Source: an uncultured Parabacteroides sp. (GTDB taxonomy: Bacteria; Bacteroidota; Bacteroidia; Bacteroidales; Tannerellaceae). From it: a DNA stretch of 46,486 bases. A model generated the notes under the pieces. It was not told where the DNA came from and ran no database searches. It saw only the letters and a program-made list of their open reading frames with translations. The stretch is from NCBI RefSeq assembly GCF_905196875.1, contig NZ_CAJJWO010000039.1, forward strand, positions 1-46,486. Direction: 5' to 3'. Shown piece after piece: positions 32,363 through 41,318 of this stretch. The stretch's first letter is position 1, and the number at the start of each line of letters is the position of its first letter. The position numbers and the translations under genes are program-made.

Positions 32363-35026
32363 ATGAAACACCGGCCATCCTTTGTTACCCTTTTCCTGTC
32401 ACTCTGTGCCTTCTGTCATGCACAGCAGGACTCTATTGTCCCGTTCAAAGACGCTTACAAGCGCATCTATAATATAACGAAAGTGACAGGAACGAAGCCG
32501 GTGATGGACGGACGCCTGGACGAAGATTTCTGGATGAAGCAAGGGGAGTGGTCCGACCGCTTTGTCCAGATCATTCCTTACGAACGCGGTATACCGGATT
32601 CCCCGACCCGTGTCAAATTGTTCTACGATAACAAATACATCTACGTAGGTGTCTATTGTAAAGATATCCGCCCGGATAAGATGATCCCTTTTATCGGGAA
32701 CCGAGACGATAACAGTATGGGTGACCTGATCAGCGTGGCTTTCGACACCTATCATGATTACCGGGCCGCTCCTGAATTCAACATCAACCTGGGGGGAAAC
32801 AAGACCGACCTGGTTGTAACAGATAAATTGAATGTCAACCTCAGCTGGAACGCTGTCTGGGAAGGGAAGACACATATCAATCTGCCGGATTCGAGCTGGA
32901 CGGCCGAGTTACGCATCCCGTTCAGCCAGCTCCGGTATAACCAGCATTCGGAAGATGGGATATGGGGGCTTCATGTGCGCCGTATCATCCGCCGGAACAA
33001 CGAAGTGCAGAACTGGAGCATGATCCCTTTGAAGAACAACGGCCATGTCTTTTCCTTCGGAGAAATGCACGGGATGACCGATCTTCCCAAACCGAGAGGC
33101 ATCGAGTTTCTCCCCTATGTGATGGGAAAATACCGCAACGAACCGAAGATACCCGGAAGTCCTTACCAGAAGGGGCATAGCTGGGGAGGGAATGTCGGCC
33201 TCGACGCCAAGTTCGCCCTTTCCGATTTTACGCTGGACCTGACGATCAACCCGGATTACGGGCAGGTCGAACTCGACCCTTCGGTGATGAATCTGACCGC
33301 TTACGAAACCTTTTACGACGAGAAGCGTCCTTTCTTCCTGGAAGGAAAACATATCCTCGATTTTGCCAACGGCAACGATATGATGTTTTACACCCGCCGT
33401 ATCGGAGCAGCCCCTTCCTATACACCGCAAGGGATAGACAATATAAACAGTTTTGCCGACAGTAAAGAGAACGTTCCTATTATCGGTGCTCTGAAATTGA
33501 CGGGCACGAACCGGCAGGGTGTGACGATCGGAGTGGTGCAGAGCGTCACAGCCCGCTCGTCGGCTAAGGTGACCCGTAGCGGGGTGGAAGATGTCGAAGT
33601 GGTGGAACCCCTGACCAATTACACCGTGGCACGTGTCCAGAAAAACTGGAAAGGAAACAGCCTGCTGGGAGGAATGATAACCTCCGTTAACCGGGCCTTG
33701 GAACAACCTTACCTGGAAGATTTCATGGTACGCAACGCCTTTACCGCCGGTATCGATTTTACCCAGTATTTTAAGAACCGACTTTATTATATCGATGTGA
33801 AAGGGATGGTCAGCTCGCTGAACGGTAGCAAGAAGGCGATTACCCTCCTGCAAACGAACCCGGTGCATTATTACCAGCGGGCATCGGCAGTCGGCTACCT
33901 GGGAGTCGATCCGGACCGCCGTTCCCTGAACGGGACGGGCGGATATGTGAAAGCCGGACGAAAGGGGAATGCCAAATGGGCTTTCTCGGAAACATTCAGT
34001 TGGTCGTCTCCAGGTTTCGACCTCAACGATATGGGATATATGAAAGAAACCGATAACCGGACGAATGAGACGGAGATTGCTTACCGACAGACCGATATCT
34101 GGAAAATATTCCGTTATAACGCTTTTACCGTTACCCAGAAAAATCAATGGAATTACGGGGGGACGCCTTTTAGTAACGACCTGGCTCTTCGCTGGCAGAG
34201 TATGACGATGAACCGTTACGAAATGGATATGAAAGAAACTTTTGTCTGGAACCGTCTCGACAGCCGCATGCTTCGTGGGGGGCCTGATATGCGTTTCGAT
34301 CCTTATTTCCAGACCTCCGTAAAAGTCAATACGGATAAGGCCCAGCGGATGATGTTCATGCTCAAATATGAAGGAAATCATAACCTCGACGGATATAACC
34401 GCTTCAATACGCTGATGCCGAGTCTTACCTTCCGCTTGGGGAACCATGTCTATTTATCCGGACAGGTAGATTATGCCTGGAATATGGACAACATGCAGTA
34501 TGTCGGAACATTACTGCCCTCGGATGCATCTGCCTCCCCGGGCGATCTTTCGCTGATCTACCTGATGGGGCATATGAAGCAGAAAACGTATGGATTGACT
34601 ATGAAGTTACAGGTAAATGTCACACCGGATATTTCCATCCAGTTCTATGGTTCTCCGTTTACGTCGACAGCAAAGTTCAGCGGCTTCAAGGAGGCGGCCG
34701 ATACCCGTTCGCATACTTACGACAATCGTTTCCACCTCTTTACTGCCGACGAGATCAGTTATGCCGATGGCGTTTACGGGATAAAGAGCGGAAAAGGGGA
34801 GGCTTCGTTCAGGAACCCAGATTTCAGTTTTAATGAATTTCGTTCCAACCTCGTGGCACGGTGGGAGTATCTGCCGGGATCTACACTTTATTTTGTATGG
34901 GAACACCGTATGTCTAACCAGGATAACCAGATGGTAAGCGGCTGGGGGAGTAACCTCGACCGGATGTTCGGTCTTCCGGCTACCAATACTTTTATGCTGA
35001 AGATGAATTACTGGTTCAATTTGTAG
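32363..35026 (+). CDS. DUF5916 outer-membrane protein with a CBM9-like domain
   Basis: The 887-aa protein has a Sec signal (cleavage near CHAQ, 21), a carbohydrate-binding-family-9-like domain (about 35-225: PVMDGRLDEDFW, TRVKLFYDNKYIYVGVYCKD, WTAELRIPFSQLRY), and a large DUF5916 region (about 240-887) with LDLTINPDYGQVELDPSVMN and PFFLEGKHIL followed by many amphipathic strands ending in a terminal NYWFNL, as expected of a beta-barrel. Function unknown; some members sit near peptidase or amidohydrolase genes. The gene is notably more GC-rich than the 5-20 kb region and starts 6 nt after cutC. Confidence 0.85.
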   Translation: MKHRPSFVTLFLSLCAFCHAQQDSIVPFKDAYKRIYNITKVTGTKPVMDGRLDEDFWMKQGEWSDRFVQIIPYERGIPDSPTRVKLFYDNKYIYVGVYCKDIRPDKMIPFIGNRDDNSMGDLISVAFDTYHDYRAAPEFNINLGGNKTDLVVTDKLNVNLSWNAVWEGKTHINLPDSSWTAELRIPFSQLRYNQHSEDGIWGLHVRRIIRRNNEVQNWSMIPLKNNGHVFSFGEMHGMTDLPKPRGIEFLPYVMGKYRNEPKIPGSPYQKGHSWGGNVGLDAKFALSDFTLDLTINPDYGQVELDPSVMNLTAYETFYDEKRPFFLEGKHILDFANGNDMMFYTRRIGAAPSYTPQGIDNINSFADSKENVPIIGALKLTGTNRQGVTIGVVQSVTARSSAKVTRSGVEDVEVVEPLTNYTVARVQKNWKGNSLLGGMITSVNRALEQPYLEDFMVRNAFTAGIDFTQYFKNRLYYIDVKGMVSSLNGSKKAITLLQTNPVHYYQRASAVGYLGVDPDRRSLNGTGGYVKAGRKGNAKWAFSETFSWSSPGFDLNDMGYMKETDNRTNETEIAYRQTDIWKIFRYNAFTVTQKNQWNYGGTPFSNDLALRWQSMTMNRYEMDMKETFVWNRLDSRMLRGGPDMRFDPYFQTSVKVNTDKAQRMMFMLKYEGNHNLDGYNRFNTLMPSLTFRLGNHVYLSGQVDYAWNMDNMQYVGTLLPSDASASPGDLSLIYLMGHMKQKTYGLTMKLQVNVTPDISIQFYGSPFTSTAKFSGFKEAADTRSHTYDNRFHLFTADEISYADGVYGIKSGKGEASFRNPDFSFNEFRSNLVARWEYLPGSTLYFVWEHRMSNQDNQMVSGWGSNLDRMFGLPATNTFMLKMNYWFNL

Positions 35027-35058
35027 CCTGATCTCTTCTACCATATATATATAATTAG

Positions 35059-35066
35059 TATCTTTA
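35059..35066 (+). promoter_or_regulatory. Possible -7 box for pspC-uvrB
   Basis: TATCTTTA is one base from TAnnTTTG and lies 20 bp before the ATG at 35087. Confidence 0.35.
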
Positions 35067-35086
35067 CAAAACTAAAATGACAGATC

Positions 35087-35287
35087 ATGGAAGAAGAACC
35101 TAAAAGACTTACCCGTTCGAATAACGGAATGATTGCCGGTGTATGTGCCGGCATAGCGGATTACTTTGATTTGGATCCGACGCTGGTCCGTGTGGGATAC
35201 ATCCTGTTGAGTCTATTTACAATGTTTTCCGGAGTGATAGCCTATTTTATCCTTTGGTTAGTTATACCTAAAAAGACTTTTTATTAA
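35087..35287 (+). CDS. PspC-domain membrane protein
   Basis: The 66-aa protein is a bare PspC domain: KRLTRSNNGMIAGVCAGIADYFDLDPTLVRV, then one strongly hydrophobic membrane segment (about 39-60) ending in LVIPKK. In proteobacteria PspC senses envelope stress, but stand-alone copies like this are common in Bacteroidota and not well understood. It is 2 nt upstream of uvrB. Confidence 0.88.
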   Translation: MEEEPKRLTRSNNGMIAGVCAGIADYFDLDPTLVRVGYILLSLFTMFSGVIAYFILWLVIPKKTFY

Positions 35288-35289
35288 GA

Positions 35290-37308
35290 ATGAATTTTGA
35301 ATTATCTTCACCATTCAGCCCTACGGGAGATCAGCCGGAAGCAATAGCGGCTCTTACGGAGGGCATAGAGAGTGGTGTGCCTTTCCAGACACTGCTCGGT
35401 GTTACTGGTTCCGGGAAAACCTTTACTATTGCCAACGTTATTAAAGAGGTGCAACGGCCTACGCTGATATTGAGTCATAACAAGACGCTGGCAGCCCAGC
35501 TGTATAGCGAGTTTAAGGCCTTCTTTCCTAATAATGCCGTAGAATATTTTGTCTCATACTACGATTATTATCAGCCGGAAGCCTATTTGCCTTCTTCCGA
35601 TACCTATATCGAGAAAGACTTGCAGATCAACGAGGAAATCGATAAACTCCGCTTGCGTACGACCGCATCTCTGTTATCGGGCAGAAAGGATGTGATCGTA
35701 GTTTCTTCCGTCTCCTGCCTCTATGGTATGGCAGACCCGACGGCTTTTGCTGAAAAGGTGACTCATCTGGAAAAAGGGATGCAGATCGACCGCGATAAGT
35801 TATTGCGGCGTTTTGTCGATGCGTTGTATGTGAACAACAAACTGGAGTTTAATAGCGGCTGTTTCCGTGTGAACGGTGATACGGTCGATATCTTCCCCGC
35901 CATCGAAACATTCGACGGTGTGGCTTACCGCATAGAATTTTGGGGAGACGAGATCGACCGCCTGTCCTCTTTCGATCCGAAGACAGGGCAGGAGATAGAC
36001 GAGCAGGATGAACTGAACATCTATCCGACTAACCTATTCGTCACTACCCAGGAACGTATCAACGCGGCTATTGGCCAGATAGATGTCGACCTCGGTACGC
36101 AGGTGAACTTCCTGAAGGAGATTGGCAAGCATTATGAAGCGAAACGTTTGTACGAACGTGTCACTTTCGACCTCGAGATGATCCGTGAGTTGGGGCATTG
36201 TTCGGGTATCGAGAACTATTCCCGTTACTTCGACGGGCGTGGGGCGGGTGATCGTCCCTACTGCCTGCTCGACTATTTCCCGAAAGACTTTATGCTGGTT
36301 GTCGATGAAAGCCATGTGACGATCCCGCAGATCCGTGCGATGTACGGAGGTGACTATTCGCGTAAAAAGAACCTGGTGGAATATGGCTTCCGTCTGCCCG
36401 CCGCGATGGATAACCGTCCGCTGATGTTTGATGAGTTTGAATCGCTTACCCCGTTAGCCATTTACGTCAGTGCAACGCCTGCCGACTACGAATTGGAGAA
36501 GAGCGAAGGTATCGTGGTGGATCAGGTGATCCGTCCGACCGGACTTCTTGACCCGGTGATCGAAGTGCGCCCGACGTTGAACCAGATCGACGATTTGATG
36601 GAAGAGATCATCCAGCGCTCGGCTATCGATGAGCGTGTGTTGGTGACAACCCTTACCAAGCGGATGGCGGAAGAGCTGACAACGTATCTGACCCGTATGG
36701 GAATACGTTGTAACTATATCCATAGCGATGTCGATACGTTGGATCGTATCCAGATCATGGATGATCTGAGGAAAGGCCTTTTTGATGTCCTGATCGGAGT
36801 CAACCTGTTACGTGAGGGGCTCGACTTGCCGGAAGTTTCTTTGGTTGCTATCCTGGATGCCGATAAAGAAGGCTTCCTCCGTTCCCACCGTTCTCTGACG
36901 CAGACAGCCGGACGTGCAGCCCGTAACGTGAACGGAAAAGTTATCTTCTATGCCGATAAGATAACAGCGAGTATGAAACTGACGATGGACGAAACGACCC
37001 GTCGCCGCGAGAAGCAGTTGGCTTATAACGAACTGCATGGCATTACTCCTAAGCAGGTAGTAAAAAATAGTGTCTCCCTCCTGGGTGAAAAGCAGGCTAC
37101 CGCCGAACCGTATGCTTATATCGAACCGGAACCAAGCTTGGTTGCCGATCCGGTTGTTCAGTATATGAACCGTTCGCAGCTTGAAAAGGCCATCGAACGA
37201 ACCAAGAAGCAAATGACCGAAGCTGCCAAGAAGCTTGACTTTATCGAGGCTGCACAGTTTAGGGATGAGCTGATTAAGTTGGAAGACCAGTTGAAAACTA
37301 AAGTATAG
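35290..37308 (+). CDS. uvrB: Excinuclease ABC subunit B
   Basis: The 672 aa match UvrB, the damage-verifying helicase of nucleotide excision repair. The Walker A GVTGSGKT is at 37-44, the DNA-inserting beta-hairpin region YYDYYQPEAYLP (about 92-103), the DEAD-like VVDESH (about 337-342), motif V/VI segments LLREGLDLPEVSLVAILDAD and QTAGRAARN, and the C-terminal UVR motif LEKAIERTKKQMTEAAKKLD that binds UvrC. uvrA and uvrC are not in the window. It begins 2 nt after the PspC gene. Confidence 0.97.
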   Translation: MNFELSSPFSPTGDQPEAIAALTEGIESGVPFQTLLGVTGSGKTFTIANVIKEVQRPTLILSHNKTLAAQLYSEFKAFFPNNAVEYFVSYYDYYQPEAYLPSSDTYIEKDLQINEEIDKLRLRTTASLLSGRKDVIVVSSVSCLYGMADPTAFAEKVTHLEKGMQIDRDKLLRRFVDALYVNNKLEFNSGCFRVNGDTVDIFPAIETFDGVAYRIEFWGDEIDRLSSFDPKTGQEIDEQDELNIYPTNLFVTTQERINAAIGQIDVDLGTQVNFLKEIGKHYEAKRLYERVTFDLEMIRELGHCSGIENYSRYFDGRGAGDRPYCLLDYFPKDFMLVVDESHVTIPQIRAMYGGDYSRKKNLVEYGFRLPAAMDNRPLMFDEFESLTPLAIYVSATPADYELEKSEGIVVDQVIRPTGLLDPVIEVRPTLNQIDDLMEEIIQRSAIDERVLVTTLTKRMAEELTTYLTRMGIRCNYIHSDVDTLDRIQIMDDLRKGLFDVLIGVNLLREGLDLPEVSLVAILDADKEGFLRSHRSLTQTAGRAARNVNGKVIFYADKITASMKLTMDETTRRREKQLAYNELHGITPKQVVKNSVSLLGEKQATAEPYAYIEPEPSLVADPVVQYMNRSQLEKAIERTKKQMTEAAKKLDFIEAAQFRDELIKLEDQLKTKV

Positions 37309-37341
37309 AAAGATAGCTTAAATCTGACAAATAATGAATTT

Positions 37342-38193
37342 ATGAAAATAATCTATTTCTTGCTTTTTACTTGTTTTTTCTTTTTTCGTGTGCAAGCTGC
37401 CGATAAAATATATTGTACCGATGAAGACCGTGTTGTCTTTGACCGATATGTTGCGGAGATGGCCCAAAATAAGTCATTGCCGACCGGAGAGTTGATGGTT
37501 AAAACGGCCCGTTTTTTCCTGAATGCCCCTTATGTGGCCGCTACTTTGGAAAAGGAACCGGAGGGATTAGTCATCAACCTTCGGGAAATGGATTGTATGA
37601 CGTTGGTAGAGAATGTCATCGCATTAACGAGGACTATGCAATCTGTTTCTCCTTCCTTTGAAGAGTTTTGTAAGAATCTGCAAACCCTCCGTTATCGTAA
37701 CGGGGAAATTCATGATTACGCAGACCGTTTGCATTATACGACAGACTGGATATTTGAGAATCAACGGAAAGGCATCGTGAAAGATGTAACCCGGGAAATC
37801 GGAGGGATCTCCCTTCCTGTCGACGTCTCTTTTATGTCGACTCACCCGGATAGTTACAAGTCGTTGAAAGAGAATCCGGCGCTTGTCGCGAAGATCGCCT
37901 CCAAAGAAAAGGAAATCAATGCACGCTCTTATTATTATATTCCGGAAACAGATATAGACAAGCTGTCTGCCGGCATCAAAGACGGCGATATCGTCTGCTT
38001 CGTCACTACGATAAAAGGGCTGGATATATCCCATGTCGGTGTCGTTTGCCGGGTAGGAGAGAAGTTGACTTTTATCCATGCTTCCACTACACTGAAGAAG
38101 GTAATAGTCAATGAAGCCCCTTTGCAGGAGTATGTGGAAGGTATCAAGCGGAATAGCGGGATTATGATTGTCCGTCCGCAGGCACATCATTGA
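37342..38193 (+). CDS. DUF1460 N-acetylmuramoyl-L-alanine amidase-like protein
   Basis: The 283-aa protein has a signal peptide (about 1-19) and the DUF1460 pattern of an NlpC/P60-like cysteine amidase. The probable catalytic Cys is C85 in REMDCMTLVENV, and the His is H231 in LDISHVGVV; IHASTTLKKV follows. Family members are exported enzymes thought to cleave peptidoglycan peptides or recycle cell wall. It is 33 nt after uvrB. Its stop overlaps by 7 bp the end of the convergent DUF5686 gene. Confidence 0.85.
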   Translation: MKIIYFLLFTCFFFFRVQAADKIYCTDEDRVVFDRYVAEMAQNKSLPTGELMVKTARFFLNAPYVAATLEKEPEGLVINLREMDCMTLVENVIALTRTMQSVSPSFEEFCKNLQTLRYRNGEIHDYADRLHYTTDWIFENQRKGIVKDVTREIGGISLPVDVSFMSTHPDSYKSLKENPALVAKIASKEKEINARSYYYIPETDIDKLSAGIKDGDIVCFVTTIKGLDISHVGVVCRVGEKLTFIHASTTLKKVIVNEAPLQEYVEGIKRNSGIMIVRPQAHH

Positions 38194-40373
38194 AACAATT
38201 CAAAGGCGAATTTGACACCGATATTCTGGTACTTCCACCTGTCGAAGCCGGCAAATAGGGCGGCGTTGAAGATATGGTTACCGAAACCATATCCCACCTC
38301 CGTGTAGCTAGGAAGAACAGGTGTCCAAAGTTGGCTGAAATAAAAACGTTCGGACAAGATATATTTGGACGTCTTTTTCTTGAATAACTGCGACAGGATA
38401 AAAGGGCTCTCATACATCAGGTGACCTTGTACGTATTTGTCGGATGCATTAAACCAAAAACTTCTTAACTGATTGAATACACCTCCGAACTCATCCCCCC
38501 ATGATTCCGGGAATTGCCGGCGCGAAAAATAACGGAAGTCAGCAAAATAGATCGACTTCGGGTTTAGATACATTCCACCGCTAAGATGATAATTCAGCTT
38601 CCTGGCCAATCCTAAAGGGATACTTTGATGAATATCAGCCTCTATACGCGCATAATCACCGGTACTCTTGCCTACTCCGGGTATCGCCCGGGCAAACTCG
38701 ACGGATATGGTAGGATAGTGGGAATACAGATATTCTTTCCGGTATCCATCCATCCAGTAATACTGCCGGGGAGTATAGGAGATACCGATAACAGGTGTGA
38801 AATCGTGATAGTTTTCATTGATCAGCTCTTCCACTCCTTCGCCGGGATCTGTTATATTGCTGCCTTTTTTCACCGGGATACGGCGGTGGTAGGTGACACC
38901 GGTCCAGAGTTGAAAACCGTTGAACAGTTCTATGTTATTTCGTATTTCAGCATAGTAATGTTTGAAGTACTCGAGATTCAGGTCATCAAAGTTGAACGAT
39001 GAGTCTTTGAGTTGTTCGTTGATATCTTTCATGATAGCCGACGAATAACTTTGGTTACCGTTACCGACTGAAATACTGAGTATACCTTTCTTTTCGGGCT
39101 GGTACTCCCAGTCGCCGTTTACGCTGAAAAATATTTCTTTCCTTTTGAATACGAAACCGACATCCGGGCGGAAACGAAGCTGGCGGTCTTTGTTGAATGT
39201 TTTACTGATACGCAGACGCTGCCTGTACGTGATACCGTTGTGTCCGGAGTAACCCAGTTGGAACGGATTGAATATACCCGAATATTTAAGACGGGTCGTC
39301 TTGTAGTCCATGCTGATCGTGTTGGTGAACTTTTCCGTCAGCTTCAGGTACTTGGTGATATTGGCGGTATCCGTTTCCTGTTCATTTTTCTTCTTCTTCT
39401 CGGCTATCTGGTAGAGTCTTTCCTCATCTGGAGTGAGTGGCAGGTCGCGTTCCTTGTTCCAAAATGCTGTATCGGTGATAATGGGGACGGTATCGGACGA
39501 AAGCTTGTAGTATCCGGTAAGGTCGAGTGACTTCCATTTCTTACTTTCATTGTCTTCTTCTACCCACTCGATTGCGTTGTATTTAAACGAAGAATGATAG
39601 CTGGTGGCAATAGCATTACCCAATACATGATAACGCAGGAACAGACTGGCCTTGTCCGGAAGGATGAACCGGCGGTAATCCCTTCCGAATGTCATTACCA
39701 GGTTGAACTCAGCAAAGTCGAAGCGACCGTTCACATCTATCTTATCGATGATCCATGACTTGTCGCGGATGTACAGATCCCCGCAAATCAACTTCTGGCT
39801 CCATAGCTTGGGCATGAACCGTATCTTGTAGATCTTTATGCCGGTCGTATCGGAGACTTCCTCGAGATTGAAGGAGTAAAATTTGGATGCGTTTTGAGTC
39901 ATGGGCGTGATGATGCCTTCGTTGTAGATCGTCGAGGAATATACATTCAGGTTGAGGAAGCTCAAAGCCTCCTGTTGTTTTTTACTGTTGGGGATACTAT
40001 TCCCGTTTACTGCCTGGAAATTATGCTGGAAACTGTTCGGAGCATTGAACTTGGAGTAACTTACCATCTCGAAGATCATGTCTTTGTTCTTCCAGTCGAC
40101 GGGGAAAAGATGGTGCCCGAAGCGTAACAGGAAGTTGTGTTTGAGTATTTCCGTGCGTCCTTTAATGTATATCTCCGCTTCGTATTTTGACAGTACATGC
40201 TGGTATTTTTCAGCGTTCCTAATCACTTCTTTCATAATGGAGTCGGCTCTTACGGACGACTCTGTTTTCTCTTTTGAGTCAGGCAACAACTTACTTCTAT
40301 AACCACTTTCCGGTTTGGCGAAAGCAGTTATAGTAAACAAAATCAGAGCAAATATCAAAACGTATCTTTTCAA
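38187..40373 (-). CDS. DUF5686 family outer-membrane protein
   Basis: I choose the TTG at 40373, giving 728 aa, because the -7 box TACGTTTG at 40403-40396 puts the transcript start near 40389, downstream of the first in-frame ATG. The start then leads straight into a signal peptide (KRYVLIFALILFTITAFAKP). The N-terminal half is DUF5686-like (DKSWIIDKIDVNGRF, FDFAEFNLVMTFGRDYRRFILPD) and the C-terminal part has aromatic-rich beta-strands with a final FAFELF, as in an outer-membrane barrel. The family often has an N-terminal carboxypeptidase-regulatory domain, which is absent here. Function unknown. A TTG one codon upstream (40376) is equally possible. Confidence 0.78.
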   Translation of the reverse strand: MKRYVLIFALILFTITAFAKPESGYRSKLLPDSKEKTESSVRADSIMKEVIRNAEKYQHVLSKYEAEIYIKGRTEILKHNFLLRFGHHLFPVDWKNKDMIFEMVSYSKFNAPNSFQHNFQAVNGNSIPNSKKQQEALSFLNLNVYSSTIYNEGIITPMTQNASKFYSFNLEEVSDTTGIKIYKIRFMPKLWSQKLICGDLYIRDKSWIIDKIDVNGRFDFAEFNLVMTFGRDYRRFILPDKASLFLRYHVLGNAIATSYHSSFKYNAIEWVEEDNESKKWKSLDLTGYYKLSSDTVPIITDTAFWNKERDLPLTPDEERLYQIAEKKKKNEQETDTANITKYLKLTEKFTNTISMDYKTTRLKYSGIFNPFQLGYSGHNGITYRQRLRISKTFNKDRQLRFRPDVGFVFKRKEIFFSVNGDWEYQPEKKGILSISVGNGNQSYSSAIMKDINEQLKDSSFNFDDLNLEYFKHYYAEIRNNIELFNGFQLWTGVTYHRRIPVKKGSNITDPGEGVEELINENYHDFTPVIGISYTPRQYYWMDGYRKEYLYSHYPTISVEFARAIPGVGKSTGDYARIEADIHQSIPLGLARKLNYHLSGGMYLNPKSIYFADFRYFSRRQFPESWGDEFGGVFNQLRSFWFNASDKYVQGHLMYESPFILSQLFKKKTSKYILSERFYFSQLWTPVLPSYTEVGYGFGNHIFNAALFAGFDRWKYQNIGVKFAFELFQ

Positions 40374-40395
40374 CAAATTATCACCCCTTTTGCTG

Positions 40396-40403
40396 CAAAC
40401 GTA
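40396..40403 (-). promoter_or_regulatory. -7 box for the DUF5686 gene
   Basis: On the minus strand TACGTTTG matches TAnnTTTG. It decides the choice of a TTG start, as it lies inside the longer ORF. Confidence 0.55.
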
Positions 40404-40434
40404 ACGAATAAAATTTGAATTTGTAGTAAAAGAA

Positions 40435-40481
40435 AGTAAAATGTAATCTAAAATACAATTTATCGTATTAAACATTTTACT
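40435..40481. promoter_or_regulatory. Nested inverted repeat between the DUF5686 and crp-like genes
   Basis: AGTAAAATGT (40435-40444) and ACATTTTACT (40472-40481) are perfect 10-bp inverted arms, with a second inner pair AATAC/GTATT between them. The right arm covers the expected -33 position of the crp-like promoter and the left arm lies just upstream of that of the DUF5686 gene, so a regulator binding here could affect both. Confidence 0.5.
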
Positions 40482-40499
40482 AATTCAAAAGAAAAGTTG

Positions 40500-40507
40500 T
40501 ACATTTG
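40500..40507 (+). promoter_or_regulatory. -7 box for the Crp/Fnr regulator gene
   Basis: TACATTTG matches TAnnTTTG; a start near 40514 precedes the GTG at 40536. Confidence 0.6.
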
Positions 40508-40535
40508 TGCTTCACAAGTATGTTATAAAACAGTC

Positions 40536-41237
40536 GTGGTTAAACAACAAAAAGAAGAGGTCGATCTATCGGCCAGTTTAGCAGAAGTATGGAGAGTTCT
40601 GACCGATAAAGAACGGGAGATTCTCCGTAATAATTCGACGATCCAGCATTTCAAACGTAACGAGTTGATCTATTGCGAGGGCGACGAACCAAGGGACATG
40701 ATGTGCTTACTAAAAGGCAAGGTGAAGATCTTTAAAGAAGGAGTTGGCGGTCGAAGTCAGATTATTCGTATGATCAAGCCTGTACAATATTTTGGTTATC
40801 GCGCAAACTTTGCTCAGGAGAACTATTTGACGAATGCCTCTGCGTTCGAAGCATCTTCAGTTTGCCTGATACCGATGACGGTTGTTACCGAATTGTTAAT
40901 GGGTAACCCGCATCTGGCCATGTTCTTTATCCGCCAGCTATCGTTCGACTTGGGAGTTGCGGACGAACGTACCGTGAACCTTACGCAGAAGCATATCCGG
41001 GGTCGTCTGGCAGAATCTTTGTTATTCCTGAAAGACAGTTACGGGTTGGAAGAGGACGGTGCTACCCTGAGTATCTACCTATCCCGTGAAGACTTGGCCA
41101 ACTTGTCGAACATGACTACTTCCAACGCAATCCGGACGCTGTCCACCTTTGTCTCTGAGCGTATCATCGCTATCGACGGACGTAAGATCAAGTTGATTGA
41201 CGACGATAAGTTGAGGAAGATTAGTAAGATGGGATAA
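40536..41237 (+). CDS. Crp/Fnr-family transcriptional regulator
   Basis: I choose the GTG at 40536 (233 aa, starting VVKQQKEEVD) because the upstream -7 box lies inside the longer ORF that begins at a TTG at 40497. The cyclic-nucleotide-binding beta-roll runs about 25-140 (LIYCEGDEPRDMMCLLKGKVKIF, IRMIKPVQYFGY) and is followed by a dimerisation helix and a winged HTH (LSREDLANLSNMTTSNAIRTLSTF). The usual phosphate-binding cassette of cAMP-binding Crp (GELAL) is not seen, nor the four Fnr cysteines, so the ligand is unknown. It is a single-gene unit closed by a strong terminator. Confidence 0.88.
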   Translation: MVKQQKEEVDLSASLAEVWRVLTDKEREILRNNSTIQHFKRNELIYCEGDEPRDMMCLLKGKVKIFKEGVGGRSQIIRMIKPVQYFGYRANFAQENYLTNASAFEASSVCLIPMTVVTELLMGNPHLAMFFIRQLSFDLGVADERTVNLTQKHIRGRLAESLLFLKDSYGLEEDGATLSIYLSREDLANLSNMTTSNAIRTLSTFVSERIIAIDGRKIKLIDDDKLRKISKMG

Positions 41238-41262
41238 TAAAGACCTGGTATTTTGAGAATAT

Positions 41263-41302
41263 AAAAGAAAGGGCTTTCGTCGATCGAAAGCCCTTTCTTT
41301 TT
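41263..41302. terminator. Bidirectional terminator between the crp-like gene and kdsA
   Basis: AAAAGAAAGGGCTTTCG and CGAAAGCCCTTTCTTTT form a 17-bp stem with a 5-nt loop (TCGAT), with A and T runs on either side, between convergent genes. Confidence 0.88.
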
Positions 41303-41318
41303 GTGATTAAGCGACTGT

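Noticed and set aside
32399..34447. Long minus-strand ORFs inside the DUF5916 gene (for example 32909-34447)
   Set aside because: They are shadows of a GC-rich gene and encode no recognisable protein.
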